Shown here: positions 23,114 to 30,954 of the stretch, one piece after another
How positions within the stretch are numbered: the first letter of the stretch is position 1
How the letters are laid out: each line of letters opens with the position of its first letter
DNA from: Spirochaetaceae bacterium
GTDB lineage: Bacteria > Spirochaetota > Spirochaetia > DSM-27196 > Alkalispirochaetaceae
Reading direction: 5' to 3'
Assembly (NCBI GenBank): GCA_007695175.1
Contig: REEH01000132.1
Location: forward strand, 1 to 39,104
Length of the DNA: 39,104 bases
Position numbers and translations under genes: made by a program
Notes under the pieces: generated by a model
The model's database searches: none
What the model saw: only the letters and a program-made list of their open reading frames with translations
Told to the model about the DNA's origin: nothing

Positions 23114-24388
23114 ATGAGACGCTTCCCTGTGGTCAGCAGCGACACGGAGCTGAATGATCGGGTCACGCGAATTTGTGAGCGCTTCGGCAGCATATATGAA
23201 CCGGTCTTCCTGGCCAACCTGGAGGAAGCACTGGAGTATATCCGGTATGAGCTGCCGGAATTCCAGCTGGTCCATTTCTCCGATTCCATTGTAGATGGCG
23301 TAGAGCTGATACAAGCGGTGACCGAGGATCCCTGGTTGCATTACGGGGGAGTCATCGGAGTCTACGCGCGAAAGGACGCGCGGCGCATTGAGGAGCTACC
23401 CCGGGAAACCAATATCGTGACGATGATACGCCGGGGAGAGTTCGTGGAGACCTTCTTCCGGGTCCTGGTGCTTCTGCACAAGAACCGGCAGATCCTGTTT
23501 CAACGGGACATCCAGATGGACTTCATCGGGACGATCCACGGCAACCTGGAAATGGACAACGATCCCTACAACGCCCGCACCTACGCTTCGCTCATCTCCA
23601 ATTACCTCTTCAACTCAAACTACATCGACATCGAAATGCGGGACCGGCTGCACGTGGCGCTCTTCGAGCTGATCATGAACGCGATCGAACACGGCAACTG
23701 CGGGATCTCCTACGAGGAGAAGAACGACTACCTTCACGACTACGGTGACATCATCCCCCTTATCCGGGAGAAGTGTCGTGATCCGGAGATCGGGCGCCGC
23801 CGTGTGGCGGTCTCCTATACGATCGATGCGGAGCAGTCCTCCTTTACCGTGGAGGACGAGGGAGAGGGTTTTGACTGGCGATCCCGCATGGAAGACCGGG
23901 AGACCAACCTGGATCTTCACGGACATGGAATCCGGATGACCCAGCACTATTTCCGGACGCTGAAGTACAACGAGAAAGGCAACACCGTTTCGCTGGAAGT
24001 CCAGCATGAGAAGCAGGCCAACGCCGCGCCGGGACTCTTTTCGCAGCAGCAACCGGAGGATTTCTCCCCCGGAGAGGTGATCTTCCACGAGGGCGACGTC
24101 TCCAACGACTTGTACTACATCATAAGCGGGAGTCTGGACGTGGTGAAGGAGGGGCAGCGAATCGCCACGCTCACGCCGGATGATATTTTCCTGGGGGAGA
24201 TGTCCTTTCTGCTCGGTAATCGCCGTTCCGCCGCCGTTGTCTCCCGGACCCAGAGCCGCCTGATCCGGGTAACCAAGAACGCCTTTGTATCGGGTATCCA
24301 GCGACAGCCCCATTATGGCATTTTCCTGGCGCGTCTGCTGGCGCAGCGACTTTCACGGATAAACGTTCAGGTTGCCACCTCGGGGTAA
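23114..24388 (+). CDS. Regulator: receiver-like, HATPase (anti-sigma-kinase type) and cyclic-nucleotide-binding domains
   Basis: A 424-aa soluble regulator. Residues 1 to about 125 look like a receiver fold that lacks the phospho-acceptor aspartate pattern. Residues about 170-300 are a GHKL ATPase of the RsbW/HATPase_c_2 type: ELIMNAIEHGN (N box, Asn189), FTVEDEGEGFDW (Asp248) and LHGHGIRMTQHYF. Residues about 312-424 are a cyclic-nucleotide-binding beta roll: FSPGEVIFHEGDVSNDLYYI, DIFLGEMSFLLGNRRSAAVV with the family Glu362 and Arg371 in place. So cNMP binding and a serine-kinase switch are plausible, but neither ligand nor target is known. I start at ATG 23114, since upstream in-frame ATG 23033 would put the rpsD terminator inside the gene; a TTG at 23087 is an alternative. 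Confidence 0.82.
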   Translation: MRRFPVVSSDTELNDRVTRICERFGSIYEPVFLANLEEALEYIRYELPEFQLVHFSDSIVDGVELIQAVTEDPWLHYGGVIGVYARKDARRIEELPRETNIVTMIRRGEFVETFFRVLVLLHKNRQILFQRDIQMDFIGTIHGNLEMDNDPYNARTYASLISNYLFNSNYIDIEMRDRLHVALFELIMNAIEHGNCGISYEEKNDYLHDYGDIIPLIREKCRDPEIGRRRVAVSYTIDAEQSSFTVEDEGEGFDWRSRMEDRETNLDLHGHGIRMTQHYFRTLKYNEKGNTVSLEVQHEKQANAAPGLFSQQQPEDFSPGEVIFHEGDVSNDLYYIISGSLDVVKEGQRIATLTPDDIFLGEMSFLLGNRRSAAVVSRTQSRLIRVTKNAFVSGIQRQPHYGIFLARLLAQRLSRINVQVATSG

Positions 24389-24413
24389 CCACCTCAGGGT
24401 AACCACATCAGGA
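24375..24413 (+). repeat. Tandem 14-bp repeat across the regulator stop codon
   Basis: CCACCTCGGGGTAA (24375-24388), CCACCTCAGGGTAA (24389-24402) and partial CCACATCAGGAC (24403-24413) follow head to tail. The first copy contains the TAA stop of the regulator gene. Confidence 0.85.
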
Positions 24414-24420
24414 CGACCGG

Positions 24421-24438
24421 CCGGGACGCTATTCCCGG
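24421..24438. terminator. Small hairpin at the convergent regulator/HMA junction
   Basis: CCGGGA (24421-24426) pairs with TCCCGG (24433-24438), and the stop codon of the minus-strand gene lies in the loop. No T-run follows, so this is only a possible bidirectional terminator. Confidence 0.3.
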
Positions 24439-24644
24439 AGCACCGCTTCGTACCCTATAGCCTTCACGAAACCCTGTATCTTCTCCACCGTGGCGGGGTT
24501 GCCGTCCCACTCCAGGTGGATCTCTCCGGTGCCGCGATCAACCTGAATTTGGTCCACTCCCTTGATTCTCCGACCCATGTGTTCTATGCCGATCGAGCAG
24601 GATGTGCAGGTCGCTCCCTGCAGGTCAAGAATAGCCTGTTCCAT
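24429..24644 (-). CDS. Heavy-metal-associated (CopZ-like) domain protein
   Basis: A 71-aa single-domain HMA protein with metal-binding motif TCTSCS (Cys13 and Cys16) and a beta-alpha-beta-beta-alpha-beta pattern. Such proteins carry Cu(I), or bind other soft metals, in the cytoplasm. No copper ATPase or repressor is adjacent, so the metal is unproven. It follows plsC on the same strand by 16 nt. A TATTTT hexamer stands 6 nt before its ATG, so it may also have its own promoter. Confidence 0.8.
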   Translation of the reverse strand: MEQAILDLQGATCTSCSIGIEHMGRRIKGVDQIQVDRGTGEIHLEWDGNPATVEKIQGFVKAIGYEAVLRE

Positions 24645-24660
24645 GTCCAGAAAATACTGA

Positions 24661-25908
24661 TCATTTTTCTCGGAGTAAAGTTGAGCCCGGCCCAGCGGTG
24701 ATCGCCAGGATAGTCTGCTCGAATCGGTACGCCGAGGGGCCGGGGGGCCTGATCCGCAGGACGTAAAGGCGGCCCCCCGCGTAGAATTCCAGTTGGTGCG
24801 TGTACTGTACGGTGAGTCCCGATATCTCTTTCACGCCGATTCTTCGCGTGCACCCCGGCGCGAGGGTCTTCCGCGTGGCGGAGGCGGTCAGTGTCAGGTG
24901 CTCCCGGGTCAACTCCGCCCGGACCGTTCCCCAGGACCTGAGCGGACGGGAGCGGTGCCCCGTGAACAATGTCGCCGCGGGAGAGACGCAGGGCAGGGGC
25001 GAGTGCTCGCCGTCGGGCCGTTCCCTGTCGCCCCGTACCGCATTCCGAAGCGTCTGGAGCTGAAACTCGTTCCACTCCGGCAGCCGTCGGAATGGTCCCC
25101 CCTGGAGCGTGCCGGAGGGCAGGAAGTATGTTTCCGTACCACAGGCGCCGCATCGTGCGATCTCTCCCCGTGACTCGAAGGTGTCCCATCCACCGCAGGA
25201 AGGGCAGAAGAAGAGCACCGTTCCCGCGCCGCCGGCGCGATTTCTTCCGACAAAGAGCAGGCGGTGCTCCTCCTGCCACCGGTTGTCATCAAAGAAGAGC
25301 GCCTTTTCTATCCCCAGGGCCAGCTCCCGCCGTCCGCCCGTTTTGACCTCGGCCCCGGAGAAGAGGGTGGTCAGTTCGATCTCCAGAAGACCCCGGCGGA
25401 ACGAAACAGCCCAGCGCGGTTTGGAGAGGTACGCTCCCTTTAGACGCACCGCGACTACGGGAACACCCAGGATGCGGACCAGCTTCTCCGTGCCGGGAAG
25501 GAGAGCCCGACTCCGTCCGTCCCAGGTGCGCTGCCCCTCGGGAAAGAAACCGACGGCGTTTCCGTTCCGCACAAGTGCCTGCATTGCCCGGATGCTCTCC
25601 ATGTCGTTTCGTGACTTCGCCTTGGGCACCGTCCCGGCCAGGCCCATGAGAAAGCGCATGATCCGGGACCGGTAGTTGCCATCGGCGGCGATAAGGTGGA
25701 CCGGGTGCCGGAAGGCAAAAGCTACCAGAAAAGGGTCCCAGAAATTGGCGTGGTTGCTCAGCACCACAAAGGGGGGCCTCATGAAACGAAGGTTCCGGTC
25801 TCCGCTTATCCGCACGCGGTAGCGCCGGAAGAGCCAGGGCTTGAGCGTGGCCAGCAGAAAGAGCTGCAGGAGGCGTGATGCCCTGGGATGGGGTTCTTTC
25901 CCGTTCAC
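24661..25908 (-). CDS. PlsC-type acyltransferase with C-terminal zinc-ribbon domain
   Basis: A 415-aa protein. Residues 1 to about 210 are a 1-acyl-glycerol-3-phosphate acyltransferase domain: catalytic HX4D motif NHANFWD (His53, Asp58) and acceptor-binding FFPEGQRTWDG (about 123-131). PlsC converts lysophosphatidate to phosphatidate at the inner membrane. After it comes a zinc ribbon, CPSC (235-238) and CGAC (253-256), then a beta-rich domain of about 150 residues (LTREHLTLTASATRKTL, QLEFYAGGRLYVLRI) that may be PH-like. This fusion is unusual; ordinary PlsC is about 240 aa. I chose the GTG at 25908. The frame continues to an ATG at 26037, but that would translate the promoter and the tandem repeats. 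Confidence 0.82.
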   Translation of the reverse strand: MNGKEPHPRASRLLQLFLLATLKPWLFRRYRVRISGDRNLRFMRPPFVVLSNHANFWDPFLVAFAFRHPVHLIAADGNYRSRIMRFLMGLAGTVPKAKSRNDMESIRAMQALVRNGNAVGFFPEGQRTWDGRSRALLPGTEKLVRILGVPVVAVRLKGAYLSKPRWAVSFRRGLLEIELTTLFSGAEVKTGGRRELALGIEKALFFDDNRWQEEHRLLFVGRNRAGGAGTVLFFCPSCGGWDTFESRGEIARCGACGTETYFLPSGTLQGGPFRRLPEWNEFQLQTLRNAVRGDRERPDGEHSPLPCVSPAATLFTGHRSRPLRSWGTVRAELTREHLTLTASATRKTLAPGCTRRIGVKEISGLTVQYTHQLEFYAGGRLYVLRIRPPGPSAYRFEQTILAITAGPGSTLLREK

Positions 25909-25914
25909 GGCGGT

Positions 25915-25943
25915 ACTGTAGCGTCTCCGGACGGGGTGGGCAA
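25915..25943 (-). promoter_or_regulatory. Candidate leaderless promoter of the plsC-like gene
   Basis: On the minus strand TTGCCC (25943-25938), 17 nt, TACAGT (25920-25915), 6 nt, then GTG 25908. Hexamer, spacer and gap match the FecR-gene promoter almost exactly. No Shine-Dalgarno is present. Confidence 0.5.
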
Positions 25944-25960
25944 TCCCGGCGCGGGGGGGG

Positions 25961-26032
25961 GCGGCCTGGCGCGGGTTTGCGGCCTGGCGCAGGATGGCGG
26001 CCCGGGGCGGGTTTGCGGCCTGGCGCGGGGTT
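25961..26032. repeat. Four tandem 18-bp units upstream of the plsC-like gene
   Basis: Units start at 25961, 25979, 25997 and 26015, with consensus GCGGCCTGGCGCGGGTTT. Copies 1 and 4 differ only at their ends, and copies 2 and 3 by a few bases. They lie upstream of the promoter. The 18-bp period could encode a hexapeptide repeat if a longer plsC frame were used, which I think unlikely. Confidence 0.85.
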
Positions 26033-26078
26033 GGCAACCCCGGGTGCGCCGGTAAATGGGTAATGCCCCGTTAACTGG

Positions 26079-26114
26079 GTACTAAAATAGGTACTAAGTG
26101 GAGTACTAAAATGG
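26079..26114. repeat. Three tandem 12-bp AT-rich units
   Basis: GTACTAAAATAG (26079-26090), GTACTAAGTGGA (26091-26102) and GTACTAAAATGG (26103-26114). They form an AT-rich island in GC-rich DNA, between the 18-bp repeats and the prfB promoter. Confidence 0.85.
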
Positions 26115-26263
26115 ATGCTATAGGAGGTGCTGATTCCGGGGCGGCGCACCCCTGCGAGGGCTTGGATCAGAGCTGTCTGCCCCGCGGACGTTTTACGCCG
26201 TGTGATCGCATCGCCCTGGATGCCCCGCGTCCGGGTCTGTTCGCCGGCTGTTTGTTGGCTCCC
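26115..26263. other. Intergenic stretch with an orphan Shine-Dalgarno
   Basis: I see no convincing gene here. TAGGAGG (26121-26127), a perfect Shine-Dalgarno, is not followed by ATG, GTG or TTG at normal spacing. An ATT at 26133 opens a frame of about 40 codons, which is weak evidence for a small gene. Confidence 0.3.
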
Positions 26264-26293
26264 GTGACACCCCCTCCCGGCCCGTGCTACAGT
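26264..26293 (+). promoter_or_regulatory. Promoter of prfB
   Basis: GTGACA (26264-26269, 5/6 to consensus), 18 nt, TACAGT (26288-26293). The predicted start near 26300 leaves a leader of about 30 nt with Shine-Dalgarno GGGAGG (26319-26324), 6 nt before ATG 26331. Confidence 0.65.
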
Positions 26294-26330
26294 GGCAACG
26301 CTAAACTGAGATCATTTCGGGAGGCCCCAT

Positions 26331-27435
26331 ATGCTGCAGGAACTTACGACACCGCTGGAAACGCTGAAGGAGAATGTCCGCAACACCTGGAGGTATCTTT
26401 GACCCCGATGAGATAAGGACCCAGATTGCGGACAAGGAAGCGGCCACGGGAGACCCGGCGTTCTGGAACGACCAGAACAAGGCGGAAGCGACCATGACCG
26501 AGATCAAGCGACTGCGTGACCTCATTGAGCCCTGGGAGACGCTTGTCGCGGATATCGAGGATACGGAAGCTCTCCTGGAGCTGGCCCTTGAGGCCGGCGA
26601 CGATTCACAGGAGGCGGAGATCCGGGCCGCCCTGGAGGACCAGAGGAACCGCTACGAGAAACTGCAGCTCAAACAGCTTCTGCGGGAAGAGGCGGATGGG
26701 GCCGATGCGTTCCTCACGATCCACAGCGGTGCCGGCGGTACCGAGGCGTGTGACTGGGTGAGCATGCTCTACCGCATGTACCGGCGCTGGATCGATTCCC
26801 ACGGATATCAGTCCGAGGTAATAGACCTGCTGGAGGCGGAGGGTGGTATCAAGTCCGTGACGATCGAGGTGAAGGGCCCCTACGCCTTTGGCTACCTCAA
26901 GGCGGAGGCCGGTATCCATCGTCTGGTACGCATCTCCCCCTTTGATTCCAGCGGCCGTCGCCATACCTCCTTCGCATCCGTTTACGTCTCCCCGGTGATC
27001 GACGACACGATCGATGTGGACCTCAAGATGGAAGAGGTCCGGGTGGATACGTACCGCGCCAGCGGCGCCGGTGGGCAGCATGTCAATAAAACGGACTCCG
27101 CCGTTCGTATGACCCATCTCCCCACCAATATCGTCGTTCAGTGCCAGAACGAACGGAGCCAGCACAAGAACCGCGCCGTGGCGATAACCATGCTCAAGAG
27201 CCGGCTTTACGAGTACTACCGGCAGGTGCAGGAAGCGGAGCAGGCCTCCAAGGCGATAGAGAAGAAGGATATATCCTGGGGACACCAGATACGCTCTTAT
27301 GTCTTCCAGCCCTACACGATGGTGAAGGACCTGCGCACGTCCGTGGAAACGGGCAACGTTCAGGCGGTAATGGATGGAGACCTTGATCCCTTTATCGAAG
27401 CGTTTCTCAAGCACCAGGCCGGGCAGGCGGTATAA
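26331..27435 (+). CDS. prfB: Peptide chain release factor 2 with programmed +1 frameshift
   Basis: RF2 recognises UGA and UAA stops and triggers peptide release (367 aa after the shift). The zero frame runs 23 codons from ATG 26331 to the in-frame TGA at 26400-26402. A +1 shift at CTT then continues in the frame read from GAC 26401 to 27435. The catalytic GGQ lies in ASGAGGQHVNKTDSAVR, and the RF2-specific SPF codon-recognition motif in RLVRISPFDSSGRR. The frameshift autoregulates RF2: when RF2 is scarce, slow UGA decoding favours shifting. An ATG at 26374 would give a continuous frame but lacks a Shine-Dalgarno and the true N terminus. Annotators may report only 26374-27435. Confidence 0.96.
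26388..26402 (+). promoter_or_regulatory. RF2 programmed frameshift site
   Basis: TGG AGG TAT CTT TGA: an internal Shine-Dalgarno-like GGAGG sits 3 nt before the slippery CTT, followed by in-frame TGA and C. This is the same layout as the E. coli prfB site. Confidence 0.93.
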
Positions 27436-27469
27436 TCCGCGTTCGCCCCGCGTGCCGGGAGTCGCTGCC

Positions 27470-28993
27470 ATGGCGGGCCGGTACCGCCGGGTCGCGCGGC
27501 TACCCACGCTCGTTCCGGCGATACTCCTCCTCTTCCTCCTCTGTATGTCCGGCACGCTTTACGCCATGGGTCGCGGCGAGACGGACCAGGACAGGGCCCG
27601 GGCGATGCGGCGAGACCTTACTCCGGAGGAAGTGGTCTGGCGGTATGCCCTGGGTACGGTGGTCGCGGAAGACCATTCCCAGGCGGACCGCCTCCAGCTC
27701 GGCTCCTACGTGCGCATTCTGGAAGATGCTCTGAGCGACGTGCCCCTGCGGTACCTGACTGTCGGAGAGCAGAGGTCCTGGAGTGACCGGATCATCCGGC
27801 AGGAGAGGCTACGGTTGCGCCGGAACCTGGACGAACGCACCCAGACTTTGGACCGGGGTCGTCTGGAATCGGGCGTGGAACACCCGGACAATCGATGGGA
27901 GGAGGACACACGAGTCAGGGAACTGCTGGAATCGCTGCGTATCCTCGGTATTGTTGAAGGTGGTCCCCTGCGACTCCCCGAGACGGCTCGGCTGGAACTG
28001 GTCCGCGGGGAGCACCAGTATCGCAGAATCCTTGCCGGTCCGGCGGCGGCCGCGGACGGTCGAAACGTGGATATGCTGCTGTACCTTACCGTCGTTTCTC
28101 TGGAGGACCTGCTTTTTCTGCGCATCCGGTCCTATAACAGGCTTGCCGGTACGGACCGGGAGATTGCCCGGATTGTAGCTACCGCCGAGGAGATGCCCCG
28201 TCGCCTGGAGGACATGGCGGGTGTCCTGACCAGGGAAGTTTCCGGCCGGGAGCTGGCCGACCTTCTCGTACAGGTCACCGACTCCGAAGGGATGCCCGAG
28301 GAGTCCGCCCGGATCAGACTCAACGATACCCTGGTAGGGGTGGGACGCGCGGAGGAACGCTTTCTTCTGCCCGGTGAATACAGTGTCTCCATCGCCACCG
28401 GCGACGGGCGGCAGGTGAGTCAGAGCGTGCTTCTGACGGCGGGCGAGCAGCGCCGCCTCCTGGTGGAGCTTCCCCCCCACCGTGGCGGGATGATCCGGCT
28501 GGAGTCGGACCCGCCCGGAGCGAAGGTGTACCAGGGAGCGCTCTGGAGCGGCGAGACGCCCCTGGATGTGCCGCGCCCTACGGAGTCGCGGGAATACACG
28601 TTGAGCATGAAGGGGTACTACGACAGCCGCGTGCAGCTCGGACCGGATAGTCCCTCCCGGGTCTCCCGGAACCTGGTCCATACCGATACGGACTGGTACG
28701 GTGAAGTTACGGATACGCGTAATCGCTTTTACCGCTCCTTTGGAGCCTTTGCGCTTTCCCTGAGCGCGCCGATCCTGCTGAACGGAATGTACCAGAATCT
28801 GGGCGGCCTCTTCCCCGGTGGTGAAGCGCGGTCGGATCTGACGGCGGAGGAGCAGGAGAAGTACCTGGGCCGGGCCAACACCATCCTGGTGGGGTACTAT
28901 GTGAGCTTCGGGTTGAGCACAGCCTTGTTTGGCAATATGGTATGGAGGCTCACGCAGTATATCCGTACTGCCCAGGAGTATCATTATCGGTAA
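27470..28993 (+). CDS. Exported PEGA-domain protein
   Basis: A 507-aa protein. The N-terminal segment RRVARLPTLVPAILLLFLLC is a signal peptide or anchor, with likely cleavage near TLYAMG. The middle (about 40-260) is charged and helical. Residues about 280-350 form a beta domain, and about 365-425 is a PEGA domain (MIRLESDPPGAKVYQGALW then YTLSMKGYYDSRVQLG). Two hydrophobic segments follow near the C terminus (about 425-445 and 470-490). I picked the ATG at 27470, preceded by GGGAG, over the upstream in-frame ATG 27374 that lies inside prfB. PEGA modules are surface beta domains of unknown ligand. It is 34 nt after prfB and just before ftsY. Confidence 0.75.
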   Translation: MAGRYRRVARLPTLVPAILLLFLLCMSGTLYAMGRGETDQDRARAMRRDLTPEEVVWRYALGTVVAEDHSQADRLQLGSYVRILEDALSDVPLRYLTVGEQRSWSDRIIRQERLRLRRNLDERTQTLDRGRLESGVEHPDNRWEEDTRVRELLESLRILGIVEGGPLRLPETARLELVRGEHQYRRILAGPAAAADGRNVDMLLYLTVVSLEDLLFLRIRSYNRLAGTDREIARIVATAEEMPRRLEDMAGVLTREVSGRELADLLVQVTDSEGMPEESARIRLNDTLVGVGRAEERFLLPGEYSVSIATGDGRQVSQSVLLTAGEQRRLLVELPPHRGGMIRLESDPPGAKVYQGALWSGETPLDVPRPTESREYTLSMKGYYDSRVQLGPDSPSRVSRNLVHTDTDWYGEVTDTRNRFYRSFGAFALSLSAPILLNGMYQNLGGLFPGGEARSDLTAEEQEKYLGRANTILVGYYVSFGLSTALFGNMVWRLTQYIRTAQEYHYR

Positions 28994-29029
28994 AGGTCGA
29001 TGCCGGTCACGGGAGGTTTGTACAAGAGC

Positions 29030-29911
29030 ATGAGCACGAGCACGAAGAAAAAACTTGGCACCCGTCTCCGGGAGCTCTTTTTCCCCGGTGGCGCACTCTC
29101 GGAGGAGTTCTACGAGGAGCTGGAAGACCTCCTGATCGAGGCGGATCTGGGTACGCAGGTTACCATGGAACTGAGCGCCCGGCTGCAGGCTGCCTCCGGT
29201 ATCGGAACGCGGGATCAGCTCCTGGAAAAACTGAGGGAGCTGCTGCTGCAGGATCTCGTCCCGGCGGACCTCGCTCTCGATCGGGAGCGCCTCAACGTAG
29301 TCCTGGTGCTCGGTGTCAACGGCGTGGGCAAGACTACGAATCTCGCCAAGATCGCGCACTTTTACAAAGAGGCCTGGCCCGAAGCGGGTATCGTCCTCGC
29401 CGCGGGTGATACCTTCCGGGCCGCTGCCGTGGAGCAGCTGACGCTCCACGCGGAGCGGCTCGGTGTGCGGATCGTGCGGCAAGGTTCCGGTTCCGACGCG
29501 GGAGCGGTTGTCTACGATGCCATCAGCAGTGCCCGGAGCCGTGGTGACAGACTGGTGCTGGCCGACACGGCGGGACGGATGCACAATCGCGCCAACCTGG
29601 TGAAGGAGCTGGAAAAGATCCACGGTATCATACGCAAACTGGCCGGCGAGGAGGTGATATACCGGAAGATTCTCGTCCTGGACGGTACCACGGGACAGAA
29701 TGCGCTGCAGCAGGCAGAGCTCTTCCACCAGGCGGTGGGCGTGGATGCGGTTCTCCTGGCGAAGTACGATTCCACGGCCCGGGGGGGTATTCTCGTTCCC
29801 CTGCAGCGGCGATACGGTCTTTCCTGCGGGTGGCTTGGTACGGGTGAGCGCTATACGGATCTCCGCCCCTTTTCCCCGGTTGAGTACGTAAATGAACTTC
29901 TCGCTCCCTGA
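29030..29911 (+). CDS. ftsY: Signal recognition particle receptor FtsY
   Basis: SRP-receptor GTPase that docks ribosome-nascent-chain-SRP complexes at the inner membrane (293 aa from this start). It holds the NG domain only, without the acidic A domain of E. coli FtsY. Motifs are GVNGVGKTTNLAKIA (G1), DTFRAAAVEQL (SRP insertion box), DTAGRMHN (G3), LDGTTGQNALQQ, and AKYDSTARGG where most family members have TKLDGTAKGG. The base-recognising Lys and Asp remain. I start at ATG 29030, 13 nt after GGGAGG; ATG 29000 in the same frame has no usable Shine-Dalgarno. The last 20 nt overlap the next gene. Its position before lolCDE suggests a membrane-targeting/lipoprotein operon. Confidence 0.93.
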   Translation: MSTSTKKKLGTRLRELFFPGGALSEEFYEELEDLLIEADLGTQVTMELSARLQAASGIGTRDQLLEKLRELLLQDLVPADLALDRERLNVVLVLGVNGVGKTTNLAKIAHFYKEAWPEAGIVLAAGDTFRAAAVEQLTLHAERLGVRIVRQGSGSDAGAVVYDAISSARSRGDRLVLADTAGRMHNRANLVKELEKIHGIIRKLAGEEVIYRKILVLDGTTGQNALQQAELFHQAVGVDAVLLAKYDSTARGGILVPLQRRYGLSCGWLGTGERYTDLRPFSPVEYVNELLAP

Positions 29912-30947
29912 GAGACCATCTCTGCGTTTCCTCCTCCCCTTTCTCGTTCCCTTCCTTCTCCTGACGGGCGCTGTCGGGCAGCCGGCGGATTTGGCGGCTC
30001 AGTCCGCCTGGTACCACTCGAACGAGGATTTCATGGATCTGGAGGAACGGCCCGACGGTCCCGGTGAGGGCTGGTCCCTGAAAGTGGAACGCAACCGGAC
30101 CGACCCCCATCGCGAGGTGAGGACGCTCTATCTGGAGGGCGAACGCCGGGGTTGGGAGGAAGTGCTCCACAATCCGCGGGGCCTGCCCGTGGAGGTGCGC
30201 CGGTTCCGGGACACGCTGGAGGTCCGGCCGGAGCCGGAACCCGGCCCGGTACCCGACCCGGAACCCGGCCCGGAACCCGGCCCGGAACCCGACGCCGAGG
30301 AAGTCTTCCGCCTGGAAATAAGCTATCGTCCCGGGGGTACCCTCCGCAGCATCCGGCGATGCGCCGGCGAGGAGTGCATACTTGTCCGATACGCTCCCCC
30401 CGGCATGGCGGGATTGGAGAGTATCCGGGGGCCGGAACTCACCATGGGTATTCGCTATGGCGAATCGGCGCGTCCGGAGTACGTGCGCCGGGAGTCCCCG
30501 GGGGAGCCCCTGGAGGAGGAGTGGTATGAGTACGACCAGGGTCGTCTCCGATCCTCCCGTACCGTGATCGGTCCCCGGGAAGTGGTTCGCCAATACACCG
30601 ATGGACTGCTGACGCTGGAGGAAACACGCCGGGACCGGCTCCTGGTGGAACGGCTGCGCCTGGAGTACCGCGCCGACGGAGAACTCCTGGAACGGATACG
30701 GGAGACGCGCAACCGCGTGGAAAGGGATCGCTACATTCCCGACGTGATCGAGGGGGTAACCCGGGAGCGGTTCATAAACGGTGTCCTGGTGGAACAGGAG
30801 GAAATCACCTCCCCGGGTGAGCGGGTGGTTACACGCCTCCAGGGGGGAGAGATCCTCTTCAGAACGTGGTATACCGAGGATCAGCCCGCGCGACGGGAGA
30901 TCTACCTGGAGGGAGAAATCCTGCGGGTGGAGCAGGTGGGAGAATGA
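29892..30947 (+). CDS. Exported protein with Pro-Glu-Gly-Pro repeats, unknown function
   Basis: A 351-aa protein with signal peptide (RFLLPFLVPFLLLTGAVG to DLAAQSA). After a beta-rich stretch comes a PEPGP-type repeat (about 115-133, DNA unit close to GAACCCGGCCCG). A long charged beta-repeat region follows, in which segments such as EEWYEYDQGRLRSSRTV, VRQYTDGLLTLEETRRD and LRLEYRADGELLERIRE recur every 20-25 residues. The pattern recalls MORN-variant/YwqK-like repeats, but the match is weak. It begins inside the ftsY 3' end and ends 7 nt before lolC, so it is probably made with the Lol transporter and may act in the periplasm on lipoproteins. That role is inference from position only. Confidence 0.7.
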   Translation: MNFSLPERPSLRFLLPFLVPFLLLTGAVGQPADLAAQSAWYHSNEDFMDLEERPDGPGEGWSLKVERNRTDPHREVRTLYLEGERRGWEEVLHNPRGLPVEVRRFRDTLEVRPEPEPGPVPDPEPGPEPGPEPDAEEVFRLEISYRPGGTLRSIRRCAGEECILVRYAPPGMAGLESIRGPELTMGIRYGESARPEYVRRESPGEPLEEEWYEYDQGRLRSSRTVIGPREVVRQYTDGLLTLEETRRDRLLVERLRLEYRADGELLERIRETRNRVERDRYIPDVIEGVTRERFINGVLVEQEEITSPGERVVTRLQGGEILFRTWYTEDQPARREIYLEGEILRVEQVGE

Positions 30948-30954
30948 GGCGCCC

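Noticed and set aside
25909-26037. N-terminal extension of the plsC-like frame with hexapeptide repeats
   Set aside because: It would translate a promoter-like element and the tandem repeats, has no Shine-Dalgarno at ATG 26037, and resembles no acyltransferase N terminus.
25961-26114. CRISPR array
   Set aside because: The units are short, directly adjacent, without spacers, and there are no cas genes.
26111-26416. 101-codon plus-strand frame before prfB
   Set aside because: It crosses the prfB promoter, Shine-Dalgarno and start. Its composition looks non-coding and no motif is visible.
27431-27436. TATAAT at the end of prfB as a promoter for the PEGA gene
   Set aside because: No -35 at a sensible distance. 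It arises from the final Val codon and the TAA stop.
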